Positions 8,048 through 14,797 of a stretch of DNA of 50,599 nt are shown one piece after another. The stretch lies in contig NZ_PQIA01000060.1 in the NCBI RefSeq assembly GCF_003385235.1, positions 1-50,599 on the forward strand, given 5' to 3'. Within the stretch, counting starts at the first letter, position 1. Every line of letters starts with the position of its first letter. Position numbers and translations under genes: made by a program. The notes beneath the pieces are model-generated. The model made no database searches and was not told the origin of the DNA. It saw only the letters and a list, made by a program, of their open reading frames with translations. This DNA is from Amycolatopsis circi (GTDB taxonomy: Bacteria > Actinomycetota > Actinomycetes > Mycobacteriales > Pseudonocardiaceae).

Positions 8048-8947
8048 TCAGGAAGCCTTCAGCGCGGCTTCCAGGTCGGCGCGGGACATCTTGGAGCGGC
8101 CCTTGACGTCGCGCTCCTTCGCGAGCTTCTGCAGCTCGGTCTTGGACAGCTCGGACAAGTCCGGGGTGCGCGGCCGACGGCTGCCGCGCACGCTCTTGGC
8201 CAGCGCCTCCATCAGGTCGACCACCTTCGTCGGTTCCTCCGGCTCGGCGGCGGGCGTGACGGTGTTCCCGGCCTTCTTGGCCTCGATCAGCTCCTCCACC
8301 CGTTCGCGATAGGTGTCGTGGAACTCCTCCGGCTGCCACGGCTCGGACATCGCGTCGATCAGCTTGACCGCGAGGTCCAGCTCCTTCTTGTTCGTCTTGG
8401 CCTTGGCGGGCAGCTGCGGCACGTCGTCCGCGCTGCGCACTTCGGCGGCGTAATGCAGCGTGTTCAGCACGATCACGCCGTCGCCGGCTCGGGCGAGCGC
8501 CAGGTGTTCGCGGCCGTGGAAGACGAACTTCGCGACGGCCGCCTTGTCCCGGCTGGCCAGCGCGTCGAGCAGCAGCACGTACGGCCGCTGTCCGTCTTCC
8601 TTGGCGGGCGCGAGCCAGTAGGCGCGGTCGAAGAACACCGGGTCGACCTCGGCGAGGTCCACGAAGCTCTCCACCTCGAGCGACCGCGACCGGCCGGGCG
8701 CGATCTCGTCCAGTTCCTCCTGCTCGACCAGCACGTACTCGTCGTCGCCGACCTCGCGGCCGCGGACGATGTCGGCGTAGGACACCTCGTCGCCGGTCCG
8801 CTCGTTCACCCGCCGGTAGCGGATGCGGTCCTGGGTCCCGCGCTGGAACTGCGTGAAGTGCACCGCGTGGTCCTCGACCGCCTTGTACATCCGCACCGGG
8901 ACGTTCACCAGCCCGAACGACAGCGAGCCCTGCCACACCGGACGCAT
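8048..8947 (-). CDS. ku: Non-homologous end-joining protein Ku
   Basis: A 299-aa bacterial Ku. The N-terminus MRPVWQGSLSFGLVNVPVRM and the VHFTQF...DRIRYRRVN region are diagnostic, as is the VESFVDLAEVDPVFFDRAYW core strand. Bacterial Ku homodimers ring double-strand DNA ends and recruit LigD. No ligD is within the window. The last about 35 residues (LSKTELQKLAKERDVKG, then KMSRADLEAAL) form a SAP/Rho_N-like motif nearly identical in pattern to the C-terminus of the 111-aa protein at 5579-5914. ATG 8947 has a strong AGGAAGGAG site. A sigma-B-like promoter lies immediately upstream, back-to-back with that of the DUF47 gene. Confidence 0.95.
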   Translation of the reverse strand: MRPVWQGSLSFGLVNVPVRMYKAVEDHAVHFTQFQRGTQDRIRYRRVNERTGDEVSYADIVRGREVGDDEYVLVEQEELDEIAPGRSRSLEVESFVDLAEVDPVFFDRAYWLAPAKEDGQRPYVLLLDALASRDKAAVAKFVFHGREHLALARAGDGVIVLNTLHYAAEVRSADDVPQLPAKAKTNKKELDLAVKLIDAMSEPWQPEEFHDTYRERVEELIEAKKAGNTVTPAAEPEEPTKVVDLMEALAKSVRGSRRPRTPDLSELSKTELQKLAKERDVKGRSKMSRADLEAALKAS

Positions 8948-8978
8948 CGGCCGCTCCTTCCTCCCTGTTGCCCGCCGG

Positions 8979-9004
8979 GTACCCAAAGCGGGCGCCCGGC
9001 ACAC
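8979..9004 (-). promoter_or_regulatory. Sigma-B-like promoter of ku
   Basis: On the minus strand GTGT (9001-9004), 16 nt, GGGTAC (8979-8984), ending 31 nt before the ku start. Confidence 0.45.
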
Positions 9005-9010
9005 CGCGCG

Positions 9011-9036
9011 GTGTAAGCGCGGGGGATTCGGGGTAA
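9011..9036 (+). promoter_or_regulatory. Sigma-B-like promoter of the DUF47-pit operon
   Basis: GTGT (9011-9014), 16 nt, GGGTAA (9031-9036). ATG 9048 follows 11 nt after the -10 and lacks a good Shine-Dalgarno, consistent with a leaderless message. Confidence 0.4.
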
Positions 9037-9047
9037 CTGATCCACCG

Positions 9048-9662
9048 ATGCGCATAAAACCTCGGGGAAGCCAGTTCTTCCAGCTGCTCGCGGACGCGGC
9101 CGCGAACCTCGTCACCGCCACCGCGCTGCTGCGGGACCTCACCGAGGCCGCGCCGCCCGACCGCGAGGCCATCGCGGCCCGGCTGCACGAGGTCGAACAC
9201 GCCGGCGACGACCTGACGCACACCATCATGGTCGAGCTGAACAGCACGTTCGTCACGCCGTTCGACCGCGAGGACATCCAGGCGCTGGCCGCGCGGATCG
9301 ACGACGTCCTGGACTTTTTGGACACTGCCGCCGACCTCGCGGTGCTGTACCGGCTGGGCGAGTTTCCGCCGGGCACCAAGGGGATGCTGCGCGTGCTGTG
9401 CCGCGCCGCGGAGCTGACCGCGGAATCGATGCCGGGGCTGGCGAAGGTGGGCGAGCTGTCGCCGTACTGGATCGAGATCAACGCCTTGGAGAACGAGGCG
9501 GACCACACTTACCGGCGGATGCTCGCCGACCTGTTCCAGCCGGGGGCCGACGCGCTCGAAGTGCTCAAGGCGAAGGAAGTCGTCGAACAGTTCGAACTGG
9601 CGGCCGACGGATTCGAGCACGTCGCGGACGTGGTGCAGACGATCGCGGTCAAGGAGTCCTGA
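9048..9662 (+). CDS. DUF47/PhoU-like phosphate transport accessory protein
   Basis: A 204-aa all-helical protein of the DUF47 (PhoU-like) family. The signature HEVEHAGDDLTHTIMVELN, then TPFDREDIQALAARIDDVLD, is clear. PhoU-type proteins bind metal clusters and modulate phosphate transporters. DUF47 members are nearly always paired with PiT transporters, as here, where the PiT start follows the stop with no gap. The start is ATG 9048; longer in-frame starts run into the ku gene on the other strand. A regulatory or accessory role for the PiT next door is likely. Confidence 0.88.
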   Translation: MRIKPRGSQFFQLLADAAANLVTATALLRDLTEAAPPDREAIAARLHEVEHAGDDLTHTIMVELNSTFVTPFDREDIQALAARIDDVLDFLDTAADLAVLYRLGEFPPGTKGMLRVLCRAAELTAESMPGLAKVGELSPYWIEINALENEADHTYRRMLADLFQPGADALEVLKAKEVVEQFELAADGFEHVADVVQTIAVKES

Positions 9663-10658
9663 GTGGACGGCACCGCCGCGCTGGTCGCCGTCGTGGTGCT
9701 GACGGTCTTTTTCGACTACACCAACGGTTTCCACGACGCCGCCAACGCGATCGCCAGCGCGGTGTCGACGCGGGCGCTCCCGCTGCGCACCGCGCTCGTG
9801 CTGGCCGCGGTGATGAACCTGGCCGGAGCGCTGCTGTCGACCGGGATCGCCGCGACCGTCGCGAAAGGAATCATCGACGTCCCGCCCGGCCCGGGCGCGC
9901 TGACCGTGGTGCTCGCCGCGCTGGTCGGCGCGATCGCGTGGAACCTGGTGACCTGGTATTTCGGCCTGCCGTCCTCGTCGTCGCATTCGCTGATCGGCGG
10001 CATGGTCGGGGCCGCGCTGGCCGCGGCGAGCACGGTGCACTGGACGGGCATCGCGGAGAAAGTGCTGGTGCCGATGGTCGCTTCGCCGCTGCTCGGGCTG
10101 CTGCTCGGCTACGCGGCGATGGTCGCGGTGCTGTGGCTGCTGCGCCGGAAGAACCCGCACCGGAGCGGCCGGGTGTTCCGCCGGCTGCAGATCGTGTCGG
10201 CCTCGGCGCTGGCGCTCGGACACGGATTGCAGGACGCGCAGAAGGGGATGGGCGTGCTCGTCCTGGCGCTGATCGCGGCGGGTAAACAGGATACGTTTTC
10301 GGTACCCCTGTGGGTGACGCTGGTGTGCGCCGGGGCGCTCTCGCTCGGCACCTGCTCGGGCGGCCTGCGGATCATGCGCACCCTCGGCCGCCGAGTGTTC
10401 CCGCTCGATCCGCCGCACGGGTTTGTCGCGGAATCCGTCGGGGCTTCGGTGCTGTACTTGACGGCTTTCGCGGTGAAGGCGCCGATTTCGACCACCCACG
10501 TGATCACCGCGGCGGTGATGGGCGTCGGCGCGACCCGGCGGCTTTCGGCGGTGCGGTGGGGGATCGCGCGCGACATCGTGCTGGGGTGGGTACTGACGTT
10601 CCCGGCTGCGGCTGGGGTGGCTGCGCTGGCATTCTGGCTTTTGTCGTCCTTCGGGTGA
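9663..10658 (+). CDS. pit: Inorganic phosphate transporter, PiT family
   Basis: A 331-aa membrane protein with about ten hydrophobic segments and both PiT signature repeats: FFDYTNGFHDAANAIASA near residue 20, and SALALGHGLQDAQKGMGV near residue 180. PiT proteins are low-affinity, proton-coupled transporters of metal-phosphate complexes. The GTG start at 9663 directly follows the TGA of the DUF47 gene, so the two are co-translated. Its stop falls next to the decayed phosphoribosyltransferase tail copies. Confidence 0.92.
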   Translation: MDGTAALVAVVVLTVFFDYTNGFHDAANAIASAVSTRALPLRTALVLAAVMNLAGALLSTGIAATVAKGIIDVPPGPGALTVVLAALVGAIAWNLVTWYFGLPSSSSHSLIGGMVGAALAAASTVHWTGIAEKVLVPMVASPLLGLLLGYAAMVAVLWLLRRKNPHRSGRVFRRLQIVSASALALGHGLQDAQKGMGVLVLALIAAGKQDTFSVPLWVTLVCAGALSLGTCSGGLRIMRTLGRRVFPLDPPHGFVAESVGASVLYLTAFAVKAPISTTHVITAAVMGVGATRRLSAVRWGIARDIVLGWVLTFPAAAGVAALAFWLLSSFG

Positions 10659-10806
10659 TCACCGGGGCGCTAGGGCGAGGGCTTCGTTGTCGCTGGTAGG
10701 GCTGAAGTCTTCATAGAACTCGCCGACCGCGCGGAACCCCTCTGGCTTCTGGAGAGAGAGACTGCTTCGCCTTCGCGGGCGAGCTTGTCCAATGTGGGCG
10801 GCGCGA
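10656..10806 (-). pseudogene. Degenerate tail copy 3 of the phosphoribosyltransferase gene
   Basis: On the minus strand this repeats about the last 48 codons of the gene at 11014-11643. It encodes LDKLAREGEAVS, then after a 1-nt deletion QKPEGFRAVGEFYEDFSP and EALALAPR, ending with the same TGA inside TGATCACCGGGGCG. The frameshift and the lack of any upstream gene body show it is non-functional as a protein. Confidence 0.85.
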
Positions 10807-10836
10807 AGCCGTTGGGCGGTGTGGCGGGTGTTTGGG

Positions 10837-10990
10837 TGATCACCGGGGCGCCAGGGTGAGGGCTTCGTTGTCGCTGGCCGGGCCGAAGTCCGTGTAAAAC
10901 TCGCCGACGGCGCGGATTTCCTGCGGTTCCTGAAGACAAACCACCTCGTCGGCCTCGCGGGCGAGTTTGGCCAGATCGGGCGGCTTTCGG
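10837..10990 (-). pseudogene. Degenerate tail copy 2 of the phosphoribosyltransferase gene
   Basis: A second copy of the gene's 3' end. It is in frame (LAKLAREADEVVCLQEPQEI, then RAVGEFYTDF and EALTLAPR) and ends at the same stop context. Spacing to the genuine stop is 174 nt, and to copy 3 it is 181 nt. No start or N-terminal part is present. Confidence 0.85.
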
Positions 10991-11013
10991 CGGCGCGGCG
11001 GGCCTTCGAGTGA

Positions 11014-11643
11014 TCACCGGGGCACCAGAGCGAGAACTTCGTCGTCGCTGGTCGGGCTGAAGTCCGCATAGAACTCGCCGACCGCGCGAAACCCCTCCGG
11101 TTCCCGGAGACAAACCACCTCGTCCGCCTCGCGGGCGAGCTTGTCCAAAGCGGACGGCGCGCCGACCGGAGCGGCGAAGACCAGTCGCAGCGGCGCGTAC
11201 GACCGAAGTGCCCGCAGCGCGGCGATCGCGGTCCCTCCGGTAGCGACGCCGTCATCGACCACCACCACGTCATGCCCGGCCGGCGAGCGCGGGACACGGT
11301 CGCCCAGATAGCGGCGGACCTGATCGCGGGCTTCGGTACGGGCGTGGTCGACCAGGTCCGCCACGTCGTCCGGCGTCAGCCCGAGCGCACGGAGCCCGGC
11401 GCGGTCGAAGAACGGCGGCCCGTCCGCCGCGACGGCGCCGAGTCCGAGTTCCGGCCGTCCCGGCGCGCCGATCTTGCGCGCGACCAGGAGTTCCAGCGGT
11501 GCGTCCAGCTCCTGCGCGACGGGTGCGGCGACCGGCAGCCCGCCCCGGGCGAGCCCGAAGACGACCGGGTCGGCCCAATCCCGCCGGGCCAGCGCGGCGG
11601 CGAGCCGGGTGCCCGCGTCGGCGCGGTTCCGGAACGGTTTCAC
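11014..11643 (-). CDS. Phosphoribosyltransferase-domain protein
   Basis: A 209-aa type-I PRTase-fold protein. The PRPP-binding loop is HDVVVVDDGVATGGTAIAAL at about residues 125-145, and the N-terminal FRNRADAGTRLAAAL segment with VFGLARGGLPVA is typical. Proteins of this kind are annotated only as phosphoribosyltransferases; the base or substrate is unknown. The GTG start (11643) overlaps the SDR stop as GTGA, implying translational coupling, with GGAAAGG as ribosome site. The gene is followed by two decayed tandem copies of its own C-terminus, which makes its 3' end unusual. Confidence 0.87.
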   Translation of the reverse strand: MKPFRNRADAGTRLAAALARRDWADPVVFGLARGGLPVAAPVAQELDAPLELLVARKIGAPGRPELGLGAVAADGPPFFDRAGLRALGLTPDDVADLVDHARTEARDQVRRYLGDRVPRSPAGHDVVVVDDGVATGGTAIAALRALRSYAPLRLVFAAPVGAPSALDKLAREADEVVCLREPEGFRAVGEFYADFSPTSDDEVLALVPR

Positions 11644-12692
11644 CAGCGGCCTTTCCTTGCCCGCCAGCGGAATCGGCTGTTCTTTTTGGACTTCATGGTG
11701 CGGCGCAGCAACTGTCCGGCGGTGAGGACGACCGCGGTCAGCCCGGCGGCCACCGCGCCGTGGTGACGGCTGAGCACCGGCTGGACGTCGTGCGCTTTCG
11801 CCTGCCGGTCGAACTCCCCGTGCGCGCCGTAGTCGAACCCGCGCGGCCCGTCCGCCGGTTCCCACAGGTTCGCGGGCTGGCTCGGACGCTGGGGCTGTCC
11901 GGTTTGCTGGGCGCCGAACCCGGTGCGGCCGAGGTAGCGGTCGAGCAGGCCGGGGGCGACGGCGTTGGCCAGCAGCGTCGCGGCGGTGCTCGTGCCGACC
12001 CAGTACTCGCGGCGGCGCGGGTGGTCGGCTGCGTGCAGCACCGCGCGGGCGGCGAGTTCGGGCTGGTAGATCGGCGGCACCGGCTGGGCGTGCTCGGGCA
12101 GCCGGGACAGCAGCCAGGTGAACTGCGGCGTGTTGACCGCGGGCAGCTGCACCATGGTCGTGCGGATTCCGCTGTGCTCGTGGAGAAGTTCGCAGCGAAG
12201 CGCTTCGTTGAAGCCCTGAATGGCGTGCTTGGCCCCGCAGTACGCGCTCTGCAGCGGAATTCCGCGATACGCGAGCGCTGAGCCGACCTGGACGATCGTG
12301 CCCGCGTCCCGCGGCTTCATCCGGGCGAGGGCGGCCATCGTGCCGTGCACGAAACCGAGGTAGGTCACCTCGGTGACCCGGCGGTATTCCTCGGGCTTGA
12401 CGTCGGCGAACCGGGCGAACACCGAGCTGAACGCGACGTTGACCCACACGTCGATCGGCCCCAGTTCCTCCTCGGCGCGGGTCGCGGCGGCGTCGACCTG
12501 GGCGAAGTCGGCTACGTCCGTCGGCAGCTCCAGCGGCGTGCCTCCGGCGTCCCGGACATCTTCCGCGGCGGCGGCGAGCCCTTTCTCGCCACGCGCGAGC
12601 AGGGCGACTTTCGCGCCGCGGCTTCCATAAGCGCGCGCGACGGCCCGGCCTACTCCGGCGCTGGCCCCGGTCACGACTACGACGGGCGGCAT
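11640..12692 (-). CDS. SDR-family oxidoreductase with C-terminal extension
   Basis: A 350-aa short-chain dehydrogenase. The Rossmann dinucleotide motif TGASAGVGRA is at residues 8-17. The NAG-like motif reads WVNVAF, and the active site is SALAYRG...SAYCGAKHA, with catalytic Tyr and Lys in YxxxK. After about residue 260 there is an extension of about 90 residues with a hydrophobic stretch (GAVAAGLTAVVLTAGQLL) and a basic tail, suggesting weak membrane association. The reaction is presumably NAD(P)-linked alcohol/ketone interconversion with unknown substrate. The start ATG 12692 overlaps the upstream membrane-protein gene by 16 nt, and its stop overlaps the PRTase start. Confidence 0.9.
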   Translation of the reverse strand: MPPVVVVTGASAGVGRAVARAYGSRGAKVALLARGEKGLAAAAEDVRDAGGTPLELPTDVADFAQVDAAATRAEEELGPIDVWVNVAFSSVFARFADVKPEEYRRVTEVTYLGFVHGTMAALARMKPRDAGTIVQVGSALAYRGIPLQSAYCGAKHAIQGFNEALRCELLHEHSGIRTTMVQLPAVNTPQFTWLLSRLPEHAQPVPPIYQPELAARAVLHAADHPRRREYWVGTSTAATLLANAVAPGLLDRYLGRTGFGAQQTGQPQRPSQPANLWEPADGPRGFDYGAHGEFDRQAKAHDVQPVLSRHHGAVAAGLTAVVLTAGQLLRRTMKSKKNSRFRWRARKGRW

Positions 12693-13021
12693 GGGAATCC
12701 TTTCCCCGGACCGGAAGTCCGGCGGGTCGGCGGACGCAGACACTCCTGGCGGGCGACGTGCCCGCACACCGCGATCGCGGCCAGCACGAAGCCGAGCAGC
12801 GCGAGCGGCACCTCCGGCGGAAAGACGATCCCGCAGGCCACGAGCCCCGCGGCGGCCGCGGTGAGAGCCCAGCACGCCGCCGGCCACACCCGGCGCAGCG
12901 GCCACGCCGACCGGCCGAAGGCGCGTTGCACCCACAGCGCGTCGGTGGCGAGAAGCCCTCGCTCCATCGCCCGCAGCGCGGGGTCGGCCCGGTGGGGATC
13001 CGGCTGCCGGTGCGCGGCCAT
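12677..13021 (-). CDS. Small two-helix membrane protein, DUF3040-like
   Basis: A 114-aa protein with an amphipathic N-terminus (ALRAMERGLLATDALW) resembling DUF3040 proteins. Two adjacent transmembrane segments follow (AACWALTAAAAGLVACGIVF and LALLGFVLAAIAVCGHVA), then a Cys/Arg-rich tail. ATG 13021 has AAGGGAG upstream. It overlaps the SDR start by 16 nt, so the three genes 13021-11014 form one operon. The sigma-B-like promoter upstream is one of the best in the window. The family assignment is tentative; the membrane topology is clear. Confidence 0.75.
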   Translation of the reverse strand: MAAHRQPDPHRADPALRAMERGLLATDALWVQRAFGRSAWPLRRVWPAACWALTAAAAGLVACGIVFPPEVPLALLGFVLAAIAVCGHVARQECLRPPTRRTSGPGKGFPCRPS

Positions 13022-13050
13022 CGCCTGCTCCCTTCCGCCTGACCGACGGC

Positions 13051-13075
13051 TTACCCGCTTCTGGCCAGGGCAAAC
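13051..13075 (-). promoter_or_regulatory. Sigma-B-like promoter of the SDR/PRTase operon
   Basis: On the minus strand GTTT (13072-13075), 15 nt, GGGTAA (13051-13056), 30 nt before ATG 13021. This is a very good fit. Confidence 0.55.
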
Positions 13076-13095
13076 CAGAAGGGCGGAAGCGTCCG

Positions 13096-13120
13096 GTTTG
13101 CCGGGGAAGGCGAAGGGTAA
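13096..13120 (+). promoter_or_regulatory. Sigma-B-like promoter of the zinc-ribbon gene
   Basis: GTTT (13096-13099), 15 nt, GGGTAA (13115-13120). It mirrors the divergent promoter at 13051-13075, with the same GTTTGCC start and the same 15-nt spacing. Confidence 0.55.
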
Positions 13121-13168
13121 CCGGGCGGGCGAGCGCAATCGCCGGAGAACCTTCGGAGGGAGCACGAG

Positions 13169-13378
13169 ATGAGCAGGCTGCTGGTAGACCCGGAAAGCGC
13201 GACCGTCCCCTGTGGACAGTGCGGCCGCGAGGCGGTGCACGTGGGCAGGCTGGTCCAGGAGGACGGGACGCCGGTCAGCCACGCGGTGGTGTGCACGGTG
13301 TGCCGCGCGCATCGGCCGGGGCCCGTGCTGGGGGAGACGCGACGTCCTCGGCTGGCCCTGCTTTCGCGGCCGACCTGA
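13169..13378 (+). CDS. Small zinc-ribbon protein
   Basis: A 69-aa protein with two CxxC pairs, PCGQCG and VCTVCR, about 20 residues apart, typical of a zinc ribbon. ATG 13169 has GGAGGGAG at good spacing. No known family is recognised. Its divergent sigma-B-like promoter links its expression to that of the SDR operon. A regulatory or redox-sensing role is possible but not shown. It is followed by family A hairpin copy 2. Confidence 0.7.
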   Translation: MSRLLVDPESATVPCGQCGREAVHVGRLVQEDGTPVSHAVVCTVCRAHRPGPVLGETRRPRLALLSRPT

Positions 13379-13414
13379 GGCTGACCCTGGGGCCGCCGTC
13401 GCGGCGCTGGGGAG

Positions 13415-13469
13415 GTCCGTGAAGGGCTCCTTGAGGGAATCAGATTCCCTCAAGGAGCCCTTCACGGAC
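13415..13469. terminator. Bidirectional hairpin, family A copy 2
   Basis: A perfect inverted repeat (13415-13440 with 13444-13469; 26 bp, CAG loop). The outer GTCCGTGA and inner GAGGGA blocks match copies 1 and 3. The middle of the stem differs on both arms in a complementary way, so the pairing is preserved. It lies between convergent genes. Confidence 0.85.
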
Positions 13470-13527
13470 GTTGCGCAATCGGCCTGGCGAGGGTGCCGGA
13501 ACCTCGCGCTGCGGCCGGAATCCCGGC

Positions 13528-14061
13528 TCAGCCGATCCCGAGCACGGACTCCGCGGTGGTCCAGTTGGTGAGCATCGCGTGCTGCGCGTCGGCGAGAGTG
13601 GCCTTCCCCGCGCAGACCGCCTTCTTGACCGCGTTCTCGACGGAGTCCTTGCTGTAGGAGTTCTGGTCGCCGTCGTGCGGTTCCGGCCAGAGGTTGTTCG
13701 GGTCCTTCGGCGCACCGCCCAGTTCGAGCGGCAGGAAGTGGTCCTCCTCGTACGAGCTGAGCGAGGTGTCGGAGTAGCCGTAGTCGATGATGCCCTGCTT
13801 CTTGAGCTTGTTGGTGTAGGTCGTCGGCGGGCGGATGGTGGCCGTCCAGCCGGGGACGCAGATCGTGTCGTCGATGGTGTCCTGGCTGACGTCCGGGTTG
13901 GTCGCGCCGGGCGTGCAGGCCGGGTCGGGCAGCGGAAGATAGGACTGCGAGCACCTCGCGGCGAGAGTGTGCGAGACGTCGGCGTGCGCGGCCGGCGCGA
14001 CCAAGGCCAGCGAACCGGCCAAAATGGTTGCCGACGCGGCGAAACGGGCAAGTCGGGACAT
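13528..14061 (-). CDS. Secreted HNH-like nuclease-domain protein
   Basis: A 177-aa protein with a Sec signal peptide (hydrophobic core ILAGSLALVAPAAHA, probable cleavage after AHA at residue 28). The C-terminal part contains YEEDHFLPLELGG followed by NNLWPEP, the DH...N pattern of HNH/endonuclease-VII-like domains common in secreted actinomycete proteins. Four cysteines (CSQ, ACT, ICV, VCAG) probably form disulphides outside the cell. The ribosome site GAGGAGGAG supports ATG 14061. It may degrade extracellular DNA, but the activity is inferred from the motif only. Confidence 0.8.
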   Translation of the reverse strand: MSRLARFAASATILAGSLALVAPAAHADVSHTLAARCSQSYLPLPDPACTPGATNPDVSQDTIDDTICVPGWTATIRPPTTYTNKLKKQGIIDYGYSDTSLSSYEEDHFLPLELGGAPKDPNNLWPEPHDGDQNSYSKDSVENAVKKAVCAGKATLADAQHAMLTNWTTAESVLGIG

Positions 14062-14542
14062 GGAAATCTCCTCCTCGGGCACGGTCGCGCCAGCGTCCGC
14101 CGAGGCCGGGTAATCGCACTACCTACCTTCGAAGGAATCAGTGAAGAATTAACCGGGTGCTCAACTTGCCGGGCGGCAAAATGCACAAGGTGGACGTAAA
14201 TCCGGGGTTGCTTATGGCTTTCGGGCGGGATGATCGGTAAATGCGGCGCAACCCGGTCAAGTGCCGATGAACAGCGTCAAACAGCTTGATCAGCCAGCAT
14301 TCGGACGTACAGGACAAGCGTGTGACGGGCGGCTCCCGGCGCTCGGAAAGGTTGTTCGAAACCGTTTCCGGTCGGTTTTTATGCGACTTCCCGGTGATTC
14401 GGGGAAAGTGGTGCAATCGATTTACGCTGCGCCGTTCGGTTGAAGTTGCGGTGTTTCGGTATCCGTTTCAGGCCGTTGCGCGACCTTTTTCGTGAACGCC
14501 GCCGGAATTGATCTTTTCGGGCGGAATTTCCGGGGGTGAGCG
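14062..14542. other. 481-nt intergenic region, divergent promoters
   Basis: No convincing gene. The segment is AT-richer than its surroundings and separates the divergent HNH gene and the 14543 operon. A near sigma-B match (GGTT 14438-14441, 15 nt, CGGTAT 14457-14462) faces the operon. Short ORFs here lack ribosome sites and GC-biased third positions. Confidence 0.5.
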
Positions 14543-14797
14543 ATGGGCGAGCGCGAAGGACCGAACTCCGGTGCGGGGCACGGCGAGGGAGCGGAAAGCG
14601 GTCCGGCGGGCGAAAACGCGCCCGCCGAACCGGAAATGGGGTACGAGATTCCGATCGGGATGCCGGTTCCGGCCGCCGAGATGGAGCGGCTGAAGGCGGC
14701 CGCGCGGCGGCACCGCGATCGGGAGGAGGAGGCCGACGCCCCGGCACGGGCCGGCGACGAGGCCGCGGAGGAAGAGGGTGATCACCGTGATGCCTGA
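14543..14797 (+). CDS. Small acidic protein, first gene of an unrecognised operon
   Basis: An 84-aa low-complexity protein rich in Glu, Ala, Gly and Arg. I do not recognise a family. Residues about 37-55 (IPIGMPVPAAEMERLKAAAR) resemble residues about 55-73 of the next gene product (FPVPVEEYDRLKTGAREH). The 3' end overlaps the next gene, so they are translationally coupled. No signal peptide or membrane segment. The shared segment suggests a common binding or targeting element. Confidence 0.65.
   Translation: MGEREGPNSGAGHGEGAESGPAGENAPAEPEMGYEIPIGMPVPAAEMERLKAAARRHRDREEEADAPARAGDEAAEEEGDHRDA

Noticed and set aside
14138..14416. A minus-strand 92-aa frame in the 14062-14542 gap
   Set aside because: AT-rich codons unlike any neighbour and no start signal. 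It fits promoter DNA better.
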